Source of the DNA: an uncultured Bifidobacterium sp.
GTDB lineage: Bacteria > Actinomycetota > Actinomycetes > Actinomycetales > Bifidobacteriaceae
Direction of reading: 5' to 3'
Length of the DNA: 64,000 nt
Assembly: GCF_959020145.1 (NCBI RefSeq)
Contig: NZ_CAUEQY010000005.1
Span: 1 to 64,000 of the forward strand
A model generated the notes under the pieces. It saw nothing but the letters and a program-made list of their open reading frames with translations, was not told the origin of the DNA and did not search any database. Positions 1 through 8,645 of this stretch are shown piece by piece (position 1 is the stretch's first letter; each line of letters starts with the position of its first letter). The translations under genes were made by a program, and so were the position numbers.

Positions 1-149
1 TCATCGTCCCATGGACGGGCACGACCCTAAGTGCGCAAACCTTCGGGCACTACCTGCCATAGAGACGCATTGCTTGCGGTGTCACGTGGCTGTTGTTCTC
101 ATTTCATGGGAAATGAGGGTGAAAAATCAATGTTTCGAGAGGTGGCACC
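1..149. other. Left-edge non-coding stretch
   Basis: No credible gene was found here. The only recognisable signal is the purine-rich GAGAGGTGG just before the ATG at 150, which serves as ribosome binding site of the next gene. Confidence 0.5.
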
Positions 150-2615
150 ATGGACGCTGGCAAGAAAATCCTGCTGGACTTATTGACCGGTTCGCTTCGG
201 TTCGTGGTTCCGGTGTATCAGCGCAGATACTCATGGGGCGAGACGCAGTGCCGGCAATTGTGGGCCGACATCGTAACGGCTGGCAGGAATCCTGACAGAA
301 CCCATTTCACCGGGTCGATCGTGTGGATGCAGGACGGCGGCATCGGCCCGGATGGTGTCAGCCGATGCCAGCTCATCGACGGCCAGCAGCGCCTCACCTC
401 GGTGACCCTGCTGCTTATCGCACTGGCCGAATATGCTCGCGAACACCCTGAGAACCTGCGATTCTCCACAGACATGCTTATCGACCGTGGCTATATTGTC
501 GACAAGTACGCAACCGGCGAAGGCCGCTACAAGTTGACGCTTTCCGGCGACGATAGGGAAGTGCTGCACAGCATGTGCGACCATGCGATCGCCCCAGATC
601 GGCCGGACCATGCCAATATGGGTTCCCGGCTGGAAACGAACCTCGATCTGTTCCGTTCACTGGTCGCCGCAATCGATGATGCGAACGTGGTGTGGAACGG
701 TCTGCAGCGTCTCGAAGTCGTGTCTGTCACCTTGGACCAAGATCGTGACGAACCGCAACTGGTATTCGAATCAATGAATTCCACCGGGCTTGATCTGGAG
801 ACTTCCGACCTGGTACGCAACTACATGCTCATGGGGTGCTCCATGGCCGAGCAGAAAACCTTATACGAAGACTATTGGCTGCCCATGGAACGTGTTCTCG
901 GCAACCTCTCATTCGATGCATTCCTGCACGACTGGATGGTCGTTACATTGAAAAAGCCCGTGCTCAAAGGCCGCGTCATGTACGCGGAATTCAAACGTTT
1001 CGCGGCCGACAGTTCCTTGCTGCGCATGGAACGCACGCGTAATCTTCTGGCGAACATGCTGGAATACGCCAAATACTATGCCGCTATCAAAGGCGTTGCC
1101 GCCGCTGGCAGCGGCGATATGAACGTGGACCGCCGTCTCGAATCAATTCAAAAACTGGTCAGCACGGTTACGGACCCGTTGGTTATGGACATGTTCGCGG
1201 CATGGAAGCGTGATCGCGTAAGTTGTGATGGACTGCTGCGCATGCTTGCGGATCTTGAATCGTATCTGTTCCGCAGAATGATCTGCTCGGTATCCAGCAA
1301 CGGATTGAACAAGCTCGTTCCGTCTCTGATTGCCAAACTTGAATCAGCCGAACACGATTTGGTCGAAACCTTCGCCGCGCTGCTGCTCACTGAAACCGCC
1401 AAAGCCACGCGCATGCCCACAGACGAACAATTCAGGCAGGCGCTGCTCGGCGAGGATTTGTACCGCCCGGCTCCGCGGTGCAAATATCTGCTTGGCGGAT
1501 TGGAAAACCACAACCACCCCAAGGATCCGCGATCCTTCAGCGAATACACCGTCGAACACATCATGCCGCAGAACGCCATGGCACATGCCGAATGGCGCAA
1601 TATGCTTGCCGACCCCGACCGATTCCCACTGCTGGTGAACAGTTTGGGCAATCTGACATTGACCGCATACAACTCGGAACTTTCTGACGGAACATTCGAA
1701 CAAAAGAAAAACCGCGCAATCGGCGGATACGATAGCGAATACCTATCCATTTCCGCAGAACTGCACGATGCTTCGCAATGGAACGAACAGACAATCGCGC
1801 AGCGAGGCACCCGACTTGCCGATCTCGCATTGCAGGTGTGGGCACGCCCCACGGCGGGGAATGAGGTTATGCAGACTCTGCGCAATCGGAACGTGAACCA
1901 GGGAGAACGCGAACAGAATGCCGTTGATTTCGCTGATCTATGCAAGCGGGGCATTCTTGCAGCTGGAGCCGTACTGGAAAGCCGGTATGCCGGCATAACC
2001 GCCACGGCAACCGTAACCGAAGACCACCGCATCCGCCTGTCCAATGGCGAGATATTCGACAGCCCATCCGGCGCATTCCGCCGCGCCAGAATGCTTGAAA
2101 CCGGCGAGAATAAGCAGATCAACGGTTGGATAGTGTGGAAAGTTGCGGACGGCAGAACCTTAGACGAACTGCGGCAAGTCAGCGGTAATATCTCGCTGCG
2201 GCGCAGCTTCTGGAACGGCCTATACGAATATGCCGCAACGCGACTCGACTTTGTCGACGTGTATGGCGATCCGTCCGGCCGCAAGACGAACAGCGACACG
2301 TGGACGAGTTTCGGCGTGGGCTTGGGCTTCTGTCACCCGAATGGGGCGTTGAATATTCGAGGCGGCTATATTGCGGTCGATCTGTGCTTCACCGACACGT
2401 TCCAGTACACGAAACTTTACGCTATGAGGGATTCCGTTGAACGGATACTGGCAAATCTGGGCGAGGTGATGTGGGACGAACCGGATGCCGACAAGAAGAA
2501 CCGACACCTTTGGGTGCGCCGTGATGTGGATTTCTCCGGTGACATGACGGAAGCCTACCGGTGGATGACGGACGGGCTGCTCGCCATGCGCAATGTGTAT
2601 GAGCTGCTCGGCTGA
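150..2615 (+). CDS. DUF262/DUF1524 protein, GmrSD-like nuclease
   Basis: An 821-residue protein of the DUF262 plus HNH (DUF1524) architecture, as in GmrSD type IV restriction enzymes, which cut modified phage DNA. The N-terminal DUF262 part shows VPVYQRRYSWGE, IDGQQRLTSV (the DGQQR motif) and FESMNSTGLDL. The HNH part shows YTVEHIMPQN with His470, followed by NSLGNLTL near residue 497. Near residue 630 a segment resembles DUF4357 (NGEIFDSPSGA then NGWIVWKV), and the last ~130 residues resemble DUF4268, a domain often attached to restriction proteins. The start is supported by GAGAGGTGG upstream. No methyltransferase or partner gene adjoins it, so it appears to be a stand-alone defence protein. 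Target modification cannot be read from sequence. Confidence 0.85.
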   Translation: MDAGKKILLDLLTGSLRFVVPVYQRRYSWGETQCRQLWADIVTAGRNPDRTHFTGSIVWMQDGGIGPDGVSRCQLIDGQQRLTSVTLLLIALAEYAREHPENLRFSTDMLIDRGYIVDKYATGEGRYKLTLSGDDREVLHSMCDHAIAPDRPDHANMGSRLETNLDLFRSLVAAIDDANVVWNGLQRLEVVSVTLDQDRDEPQLVFESMNSTGLDLETSDLVRNYMLMGCSMAEQKTLYEDYWLPMERVLGNLSFDAFLHDWMVVTLKKPVLKGRVMYAEFKRFAADSSLLRMERTRNLLANMLEYAKYYAAIKGVAAAGSGDMNVDRRLESIQKLVSTVTDPLVMDMFAAWKRDRVSCDGLLRMLADLESYLFRRMICSVSSNGLNKLVPSLIAKLESAEHDLVETFAALLLTETAKATRMPTDEQFRQALLGEDLYRPAPRCKYLLGGLENHNHPKDPRSFSEYTVEHIMPQNAMAHAEWRNMLADPDRFPLLVNSLGNLTLTAYNSELSDGTFEQKKNRAIGGYDSEYLSISAELHDASQWNEQTIAQRGTRLADLALQVWARPTAGNEVMQTLRNRNVNQGEREQNAVDFADLCKRGILAAGAVLESRYAGITATATVTEDHRIRLSNGEIFDSPSGAFRRARMLETGENKQINGWIVWKVADGRTLDELRQVSGNISLRRSFWNGLYEYAATRLDFVDVYGDPSGRKTNSDTWTSFGVGLGFCHPNGALNIRGGYIAVDLCFTDTFQYTKLYAMRDSVERILANLGEVMWDEPDADKKNRHLWVRRDVDFSGDMTEAYRWMTDGLLAMRNVYELLG

Positions 2616-2688
2616 TGTTTTGGCCGTTTCGACTGCTGTGCGTTCAATGCTTCATACAATGAACGTAGTCGTCCGAAAAGAGGCCGCC

Positions 2689-2787
2689 ATGAAATATGGG
2701 ATGAGAAAACCTAACTGGAACATCTACGACGCCGAAACGAACGACATGGCCACGAAAATCCACAACAACCAATGCATGGTGAACTGA
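2689..2787 (+). CDS. Possible 32-residue small protein
   Basis: A short ATG-started frame begins MKYGMRKPNW and ends at TGA 2785-2787. The N-terminal MKYGMRKP resembles the start of small basic proteins seen in phages and prophages (recollection of a family, not a search), but the rest does not follow that family, so this may be a remnant. The ribosome site (AAAGAGG) is weak. It lies in a 281-base gap that otherwise shows nothing recognisable. Confidence 0.2.
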   Translation: MKYGMRKPNWNIYDAETNDMATKIHNNQCMVN

Positions 2788-2896
2788 CGGAAACGATTGT
2801 AGCCGGCGCCGCCTAGCATGCAATACGGGAAACGACGCCGGCCGCAACGACCGGCCAAGACGGACGGAACACACGAAAAGGCGAATCAAACACAGC

Positions 2897-3556
2897 ATGG
2901 GCAAGAACGGCACGCAACCAACAACGAAAAACGTCACACCAGCAGTCACACCATGGGGTAAGAACCGTGTGAAGAACACCGAAACCGGCAAGCACGTGCT
3001 TATCATGCCGGGCATTGGATACACCGTAGACCGACCGCTGCTGTACTGGGCAGCGCAGGCGCTTGCGGCCAATGGATGGTTCGTGGACCGGCTCGACCTG
3101 AAACTGACAGAAAGCGTCGAGTTTCCGGAAATGATCGCCTGCATGGAACGCGTGGTCGACGAATGGCGCAAGGCGGCGCTCGAACATGCTGCCGAATCGG
3201 GTGAGGAGCCGCATTTGCTGGTCGTCACCAAATCGCTCTCCACACTCTCATATCCGCATTCCGCAAAACTAGGATTGCGCGTGGTGCTGCTCACCCCGGT
3301 ACTCAATCCGCCGCCATTCGACAAGCACAAGTCGGTCATTCCCGCGCCGCTGCCGGGAACTGCCGGCAGCCCGATGCCGCTAATCTGCGCAGGTGACGCC
3401 GACCCATACTACGATGATGCCAAAGCGCATCTGCTCACCGACCATGTGCGCACGTACGCTGGTGCCAACCATTCCATCGAAGTGCCGGACGATTGGCAGA
3501 CGTCGCTCGACTACCTGAAACAGGTCACGCAAGCCATCGTCGACTACGCCGGCTGA
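2897..3556 (+). CDS. Small alpha/beta-hydrolase-fold protein
   Basis: A 219-residue protein resembling small alpha/beta hydrolases. HVLIMPGIGYTVDRPLLYWA fits the beta-strand and oxyanion loop. The nucleophile elbow is not a canonical GxSxG but reads VTKSLST. GDADPYYD and GANHSIEV can supply the acid and histidine of a triad. No signal peptide or membrane segment is visible, so it should be cytosolic. It ends 17 bases before dtd and reads the same way, so co-transcription is likely. Substrate unknown. The ATG at 2897 is taken as start; ~30 polar residues precede the fold, so a start further in is possible. Confidence 0.6.
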   Translation: MGKNGTQPTTKNVTPAVTPWGKNRVKNTETGKHVLIMPGIGYTVDRPLLYWAAQALAANGWFVDRLDLKLTESVEFPEMIACMERVVDEWRKAALEHAAESGEEPHLLVVTKSLSTLSYPHSAKLGLRVVLLTPVLNPPPFDKHKSVIPAPLPGTAGSPMPLICAGDADPYYDDAKAHLLTDHVRTYAGANHSIEVPDDWQTSLDYLKQVTQAIVDYAG

Positions 3557-3573
3557 AAAGAACGGGACGGAAT

Positions 3574-4053
3574 ATGCGCATCGTATTGCAGAAGGTCAGC
3601 GAAGGAACCGTCGACGTGGTCGACGAGACAAGCGGAGAAGTCGACACCACATTCGAACCACAGCATATAGGCATCGGCTATGTGCTGCTTGTCGGAGTGG
3701 AAGACACGGACGGAGCGAAACAAATCGACTGGCTCGCCCGCAAAATCGCCAACCTGCGCGTCTTCGAAGACGAGAACGGCAAAATGGACCGTTCCATCCA
3801 CGACGTGAACGGCAGTGTGCTGTCCATCTCCCAATTCACGCTATACGCGGACGTGCGCAAAGGCAACCGCCCAAGCTTCGTGAAAGCCGGAGCGCCCGCG
3901 CACGCCGAACAAGCATGGCACGGATTCAACGACGCCCTGCGCGCGCAAGGACTCGAAGTAAAAGAAGGACGATTCGGCTCCCACATGCGCGTGCGGCTCG
4001 CCAACGACGGTCCGGTCACCATCATCCTTGACACCGACGAACTCGGCGTCTGA
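3574..4053 (+). CDS. dtd: D-aminoacyl-tRNA deacylase
   Basis: A 160-residue protein that removes D-amino acids mis-attached to tRNA (proofreading in the cytosol). It begins MRIVLQKVSEGTV, the family's normal start, and an upstream in-frame extension to 3493 overlaps the previous gene and is rejected. Family motifs are present: SISQFTLYADV (the SQxT motif) and NDGPVTIIL (the Gly-cisPro motif of the active site). Length fits the family. The start is preceded by the purine-rich ACGGGACGG. It sits between the alpha/beta hydrolase and the dehydrogenase, all on the plus strand. Confidence 0.95.
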   Translation: MRIVLQKVSEGTVDVVDETSGEVDTTFEPQHIGIGYVLLVGVEDTDGAKQIDWLARKIANLRVFEDENGKMDRSIHDVNGSVLSISQFTLYADVRKGNRPSFVKAGAPAHAEQAWHGFNDALRAQGLEVKEGRFGSHMRVRLANDGPVTIILDTDELGV

Positions 4054-4106
4054 CCCAGAACCCAACGTGAAACCCTATATCCGACGATTGCCATAGGGTA
4101 AAACGC

Positions 4107-5099
4107 ATGGGAATATGGAACGACCGCAAACTGATCGTCAACTGCCTGCCGTTGACCGAATCCGAACGTGTGCAATTCATACGTGCCGCGAAAGACATAC
4201 CACAGGAATTCGTCGGCGATTCGACCCAACGGGGAAGCATGAGCTGGACCGCCGCAGTACCGGAGGAACTCAAAGCCAAAGCCACCGCGGTCATCGGCAA
4301 CATCGCGCCCGAGGAATGCGCGCAATGCCCCAAACTCGAATGGTTGCAAACCTGGAGTGCCGGCGTCGACAAATACCAGCGACCCGGCATCCTACAGCCC
4401 GGATCCATGCTCACCAATGCCACCGGAGCTTACGGGCAAAGCGTCTCCGAACACATGTTCGCCATGATGTGGGCCATCATGAAGAACCTGCACATCTACG
4501 CGGCAAGCAACCCGAACGCCATGTGGCAGGACGCGGGCCGCGCCATCAGCCCCAACGGAAAAACGGCGCTCGTCATCGGAACCGGCGACATCGGATCACA
4601 CTTCGCACGACTCTGCAAAAACGTCGGAATGACAACCATCGGCATTCGCCGTAATCCCGCCGTCGAAGCGCCGGGCGTCGATCATATGGTCGGTTTCGAT
4701 TCCCTCGACGACGTGCTGCAATACGCCGATGTGATCGCCATGAGCGTGCCATCCACTCCGGCAACGCGCCATCTGCTCAATGCGGAACGCATCAGCAAAC
4801 TCAAAAACGACGCCATCATCATCAACGCGGGCCGCGGCAACGCCATTGAAAGCCAAGCGCTTGCCGACGCGCTCGCGGAAGGACGAATCCGTGGCGCCGC
4901 GCTCGACGTGACCGAACCGGAACCGCTGCCGGCCGACTCGCCGCTGTGGCGCGAGCCGAGATGCCTCATCACACCACATGTGGCGGGAGGCAACCATCTT
5001 GAGATCACCGAGCGCCGCATCATCGCCATCGCATTGGGCAATGTACGCTGCTACGCCAACGGTCAGTCGCTTGACAATCGCATGCCTCTTAAAGGCTGA
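4107..5099 (+). CDS. D-2-hydroxyacid dehydrogenase family protein
   Basis: A 330-residue NAD(P)-dependent oxidoreductase of the D-isomer-specific 2-hydroxyacid dehydrogenase family. The Rossmann motif is GTGDIGSHFARLC. Catalytic residues fit NAGRGNAIE (Arg), VTEPEPLP (Glu) and ITPHVAGG (His). The N-terminal catalytic half is divergent. Proteins of this form act on 2-keto acids or glyoxylate/hydroxypyruvate; the exact substrate cannot be assigned. It lies 53 bases after dtd and ahead of the K+ channel, with no terminator seen between. Confidence 0.85.
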   Translation: MGIWNDRKLIVNCLPLTESERVQFIRAAKDIPQEFVGDSTQRGSMSWTAAVPEELKAKATAVIGNIAPEECAQCPKLEWLQTWSAGVDKYQRPGILQPGSMLTNATGAYGQSVSEHMFAMMWAIMKNLHIYAASNPNAMWQDAGRAISPNGKTALVIGTGDIGSHFARLCKNVGMTTIGIRRNPAVEAPGVDHMVGFDSLDDVLQYADVIAMSVPSTPATRHLLNAERISKLKNDAIIINAGRGNAIESQALADALAEGRIRGAALDVTEPEPLPADSPLWREPRCLITPHVAGGNHLEITERRIIAIALGNVRCYANGQSLDNRMPLKG

Positions 5100-5164
5100 C
5101 AGCCACGCGTGCGGGGAGATCCGCATGATGGCAGTCGATGGCGGTCGGAAAGAAAGGAAAGGGT

Positions 5165-5890
5165 ATGACGTTGAACAAATGGCGTCGTGCGACGGAATGG
5201 TTCATGACGGCATTGGCATTGGTGTTCCTGTTCGCGTATTCGTGGGAAGTGCTGGCGAGGACGCATATCCTGTTGTGTGAAATGGTGATCAACATCATCT
5301 GGATGGTGTTCATCGTCGACTACGTCGTTTCGATCCTGCTGGCGGAAGACAAGAAAACCTGGTTCAAAGACAATCTGCTGATGCTGGTGTCCATCGCATT
5401 GCCCGTCTTCAGGCCATTGAGACTGCTGCGTCTGGTGGCAGTGCTCAACGTGCTCAATCGTACCGGTGGCATGGCGGTGCGTGGGCGCATCACACTGTAC
5501 ACATGCTGCAGCGTGACACTACTGATGTATATCGGCGCCCTTGCCGAATTGGATGTGGAACGTGGGGTTCCAGGCGCTTCCATCACCGATTTCGGTGAAG
5601 CGATATGGTGGTCGTTCGTGACCGTCACCACTGTCGGCTATGGCGATTTGTCCCCGGTGACATGGCAGGGAAGATGCATCGCCATCGGACTGATGATAAC
5701 CGGCGTTGCCCTGATTGGCATCGTCACCGCGACGCTGGCTTCATGGATCGTCGACCGTGTTCGTGACGAGACCGACAAGCGTGCGGATGAGGCGGAATCG
5801 GAAACGGAACAGTTGCGCCACAATGTGCGGGAACTGACGGACACCGTCAACCAGCTGCGCGATGATATCGCGCAGCTGCGCAGGTTATAG
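5165..5890 (+). CDS. Voltage-gated-like potassium channel
   Basis: A 241-residue membrane protein with the K+ selectivity filter TVGYGD at residues 156-161, preceded by a pore helix (AIWWSFVTVT). Several hydrophobic segments before the pore include IIWMVFIVDYVVSILLAEDK, a voltage-sensor-like organisation with an Arg-rich segment (FRPLRLLRLVAVL). The C-terminus is a probable coiled coil rich in Glu, Gln and Leu (from about residue 200), which would support tetramer assembly. The ATG at 5165 is preferred because AAAGGAAAGGG precedes it; an ATG at 5138 would add nine residues. A strong hairpin follows. Confidence 0.9.
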   Translation: MTLNKWRRATEWFMTALALVFLFAYSWEVLARTHILLCEMVINIIWMVFIVDYVVSILLAEDKKTWFKDNLLMLVSIALPVFRPLRLLRLVAVLNVLNRTGGMAVRGRITLYTCCSVTLLMYIGALAELDVERGVPGASITDFGEAIWWSFVTVTTVGYGDLSPVTWQGRCIAIGLMITGVALIGIVTATLASWIVDRVRDETDKRADEAESETEQLRHNVRELTDTVNQLRDDIAQLRRL

Positions 5891-5925
5891 CGGTTCTCAT
5901 GCCTGCACCGCGGAAATACGGAAAA

Positions 5926-5984
5926 TGCTGAGATATAGGAAAAGCGCCAGATGAATAACCTGGCGCTTTTCCTATGCCTCAGCA
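5926..5984. terminator. Bidirectional terminator after K+ channel
   Basis: A long hairpin: TAGGAAAAGCGCCAG (5936-5950) pairs with CTGGCGCTTTTCCTA (5960-5974), extended by TGCTGAG and CTCAGCA. A/T-rich tracts on both arms suit termination of the converging channel and nuclease genes. Confidence 0.85.
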
Positions 5985-6026
5985 CCATACGTCTCGTAAC
6001 CGGAAGGTGGAGACACTGTATTGGAT

Positions 6027-7010
6027 TTATTCGCAGGCGACTCCGCCATGGTCGCGGTCCAGTTGTGAACGGTAGCCCGGCTGGCCCTGGTAGATAGGCG
6101 CGGCGCCAGCGGCTCGTGCCGCGGTGCAGTTCTGGTAGTAGACGTCCTGCTGTGGCGCTGGTTGGGGCGCGGGAGCCGGAGCAGGAGCGGGTTCGGGCGC
6201 AGGTGCTTGTGTCGTTTGTTGAGTCTGCTGGGCCTGCTCAGCTGACTGTTCGGTTTGCGTCTGTTCGGTCTGCTCGGACTCGGTGGTCTTCTCGGCTGTG
6301 GAATCCTTGACCCCCGTGTAGTCGGGCACGGTTTGCGTCGGGCAGGAGGACAGCACCTTGGCCATGGCTTCCTTTTCGGCCTGCGTGACCCACAGTGAGT
6401 ATTTGTGCTTCACGCCGATCTGACGCGCCACGTATTCGCAACGGAACCCCTTGTTGGACGGCAGCCACGTGGCCGCATCGCCATCGGACTTCTTCTGGTT
6501 GGCACGCCCCTGCACGGCCAGCAGATTGTACGGATCGTTCGCCAATGCGGTGCGGCGCTCCTCGCTGAGCTTCTGCGCGCCCTTCTGCCACGCATCGCTC
6601 AACGCCACCACATGGTCGATCTGCACCGCGGTGGAAGTCTTCTTGCCCTTCTTGAACTTGATGTCCTTGCCAGTGTATGGATCATGCAGTTTTCCGGACT
6701 TCACCACGCAATTGTGCGTACGCCACTTGTGCCTCACGCCGGTCAGATCGCGGTTGAGGATATCATTGCGGGTGTCGCAGCCGTTGTGGTCCACGTCGGC
6801 CCACGCCTTGCCGAATTGAGTGCGCTTGTACCCGGTTTTCGGCGCGCGGCCCTTGACCTCCAACGAATCCAACACCTCCGTGGCGGACGTGCCGGCCCCG
6901 GTGCCATCCGTCGGCTCGTCCGCATACGCCGAACCGACCGGCAGTCCGATGGCCAGACTCGCAGCCAGCAATCCGGACAAAACGACCATCATCGAACCAT
7001 GACGACGCAT
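6027..7010 (-). CDS. Secreted HNH nuclease with excalibur domain
   Basis: A 327-residue exported protein. Residues 1-30 form a signal peptide (Arg-rich start, hydrophobic core MMVVLSGLLAASLAIGLPV, then SAYADE). The middle carries a DUF1524 HNH nuclease domain: VQIDHVVALSDAW supplies the catalytic His, followed by LLAVQGRANQKKSD and WLPSN. A Gln/Glu/Thr-rich linker leads to a Pro-Ala spacer, then a C-terminal excalibur calcium-binding motif with NCTAARAAG and DRDHGGVACE. Secreted nucleases of this layout are common in actinobacteria and may serve nutrient scavenging or defence at the surface. It converges on the K+ channel across a shared terminator. Confidence 0.88.
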   Translation of the reverse strand: MRRHGSMMVVLSGLLAASLAIGLPVGSAYADEPTDGTGAGTSATEVLDSLEVKGRAPKTGYKRTQFGKAWADVDHNGCDTRNDILNRDLTGVRHKWRTHNCVVKSGKLHDPYTGKDIKFKKGKKTSTAVQIDHVVALSDAWQKGAQKLSEERRTALANDPYNLLAVQGRANQKKSDGDAATWLPSNKGFRCEYVARQIGVKHKYSLWVTQAEKEAMAKVLSSCPTQTVPDYTGVKDSTAEKTTESEQTEQTQTEQSAEQAQQTQQTTQAPAPEPAPAPAPAPQPAPQQDVYYQNCTAARAAGAAPIYQGQPGYRSQLDRDHGGVACE

Positions 7011-7153
7011 GATACGCTCCTCACCCTAAAAACCCCTCAAGTAGTACAAGAATATCCCCGGAACGAATTCGAATCGCTTATTTACGGCAGATTTTTCGGC
7101 ATGCCGAAACCAGTATTTCGCATCCGTCAAGACGTATGGCAAGAATCGGCCGT

Positions 7154-8569
7154 ATGACCAACAGCATCACAGCAATCAAACCGGAACGTCTCGCACAATA
7201 CGCCAAAGACTTCAACGCCGACCGGGCCAACCTTGTGGCCGCCAACGCCGCGGTGTCCTCGGGCGTGCTCGAAGCCGCCACCGACTACAAAGGCCAGCGC
7301 GCGCTGCCACGCGACTTCTCCATCGAACTGAAACAGGGTTCCATCACCAACCAGCGACGATCCGGCCGCTGCTGGATGTTCGCATCCCTCAACACCCTGC
7401 GTTACGAGCTCATGCACCAGTGGGGACTCGACGATTTCGAATTCTCCGAAACCTACCTGTTCTTCTGGGATGCGATGGAAAAATCCAACACGTATCTCGA
7501 AAACGTGTTCGCCACGCTCGACGAGCCGACCGACAGCCGCCTGTTCCAGGAGATCAACTACGGGCCGGCCGATGACGGCGGTTGGTGGCAGATGTTCGCC
7601 GCCCTTGTAGACAAGTATGGTCTCGTGCCGAAGAGCGCCTACCCGGAATCCGCCAATTCCAAGGACTCCGACGCGTTCAAACAATACCTCAACAGCAGGC
7701 TGCGCCAGTTCGCCGCCGACCTGCGCGAACGTTACGCAGCCGGCGCCACGGTCGATGAACTGCGCGCGGTCAAGGACGACGACATGTCCACCGTGTACCG
7801 CATGTGCGCCATCTCGTTGGGCGAGCCGCCGGAGAAGTTCGACTTCCTGGCCCGCGTGAGCGACGATGACAAGAAGGACGATAAGAAAAGCGGCGAAGAC
7901 GAGGCCGACAAGCCGAAAACCGGCAAGGACGAGCGCAGACAGATCCGCGAAACCGGCATCACGCCGATGGAATTCTACAAGAAGTACGTGCCGGTGGACG
8001 TTGACGATCTGGTGACGTTGTGCAACGTGCCGATGGCGTCCCGTCCGTTCAACAAGCGTTACCGCATCCGCTACACCGCCAATGTGGCCGAAGCGGGGGA
8101 TATGGAATTCGTCAACGTGCCGCTCGACGTGTTCAAAAAGGCCGCGGTCGACCAGATTAGCGCCGGACACCCGATCTGGTTCGCCTGCGACTGCACCCAG
8201 TTCTCGCTGCGTGCGGCCGGCTATTTCGACTGCGACAGCGTGCGCGTGGACCAGCTGTTCGGCACCGATTTCGACTTCGACAAGGCGCACGGCCTCGAAT
8301 ACGGCGACAGTCCAAGCAACCATGCCATGACTCTCACCGGCGTGAACCTTGACGAGCAAGGCAAGCCGAACCGCTGGAAAGTGGAGAACAGCTGGGGCAA
8401 AGACAACGGCGAAGACGGCTACTACGTGGCCTCCGACAAGTGGTTCGACCGCTATGTGACCGAAATCATCATCCGCAAGGAATACCTCGACGACGCCACC
8501 CGAGCGCTGCTCGAAACCGAGCCGGTGGAACTCGACCCATGGCAGCCGCTGACCAAACGCTGCCGCTGA
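7154..8569 (+). CDS. pepC: Aminopeptidase C, bleomycin hydrolase family (C1B)
   Basis: A 471-residue cytosolic cysteine aminopeptidase. Catalytic residues are visible: Cys73 in NQRRSGRCWMFASLN, His390 in SNHAMTLTG and Asn412 in VENSWGK. Length matches the family. A charged insert of Asp/Lys/Glu residues (about 235-265, containing DDDKKDDKKSGEDEADK) lies between conserved blocks and is probably a surface loop. The start at MTNSITAIKP matches family N-termini; an ATG at 7136 adds six residues. It releases N-terminal amino acids from peptides, in keeping with a peptide-using gut organism. Confidence 0.95.
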   Translation: MTNSITAIKPERLAQYAKDFNADRANLVAANAAVSSGVLEAATDYKGQRALPRDFSIELKQGSITNQRRSGRCWMFASLNTLRYELMHQWGLDDFEFSETYLFFWDAMEKSNTYLENVFATLDEPTDSRLFQEINYGPADDGGWWQMFAALVDKYGLVPKSAYPESANSKDSDAFKQYLNSRLRQFAADLRERYAAGATVDELRAVKDDDMSTVYRMCAISLGEPPEKFDFLARVSDDDKKDDKKSGEDEADKPKTGKDERRQIRETGITPMEFYKKYVPVDVDDLVTLCNVPMASRPFNKRYRIRYTANVAEAGDMEFVNVPLDVFKKAAVDQISAGHPIWFACDCTQFSLRAAGYFDCDSVRVDQLFGTDFDFDKAHGLEYGDSPSNHAMTLTGVNLDEQGKPNRWKVENSWGKDNGEDGYYVASDKWFDRYVTEIIIRKEYLDDATRALLETEPVELDPWQPLTKRCR

Positions 8570-8589
8570 CGCAACACGGGCGATAACAT

Positions 8590-8618
8590 GCCGCGGTCCG
8601 GATCGGGCCGCGGCTTTT
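8590..8618 (+). terminator. Terminator after pepC
   Basis: GCCGCGGTCC pairs with GGGCCGCGGC around a short loop and is followed by TTTT. It separates pepC from the SNF2 helicase gene. Confidence 0.75.
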
Positions 8619-8645
8619 GCTGTTCCATCGCGCTGGTATGGTTGC

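Noticed and set aside
5138..5164. Upstream ATG of the K+ channel
   Set aside because: The ATG at 5165 has a much better ribosome site; the upstream nine codons are basic and not family-like.
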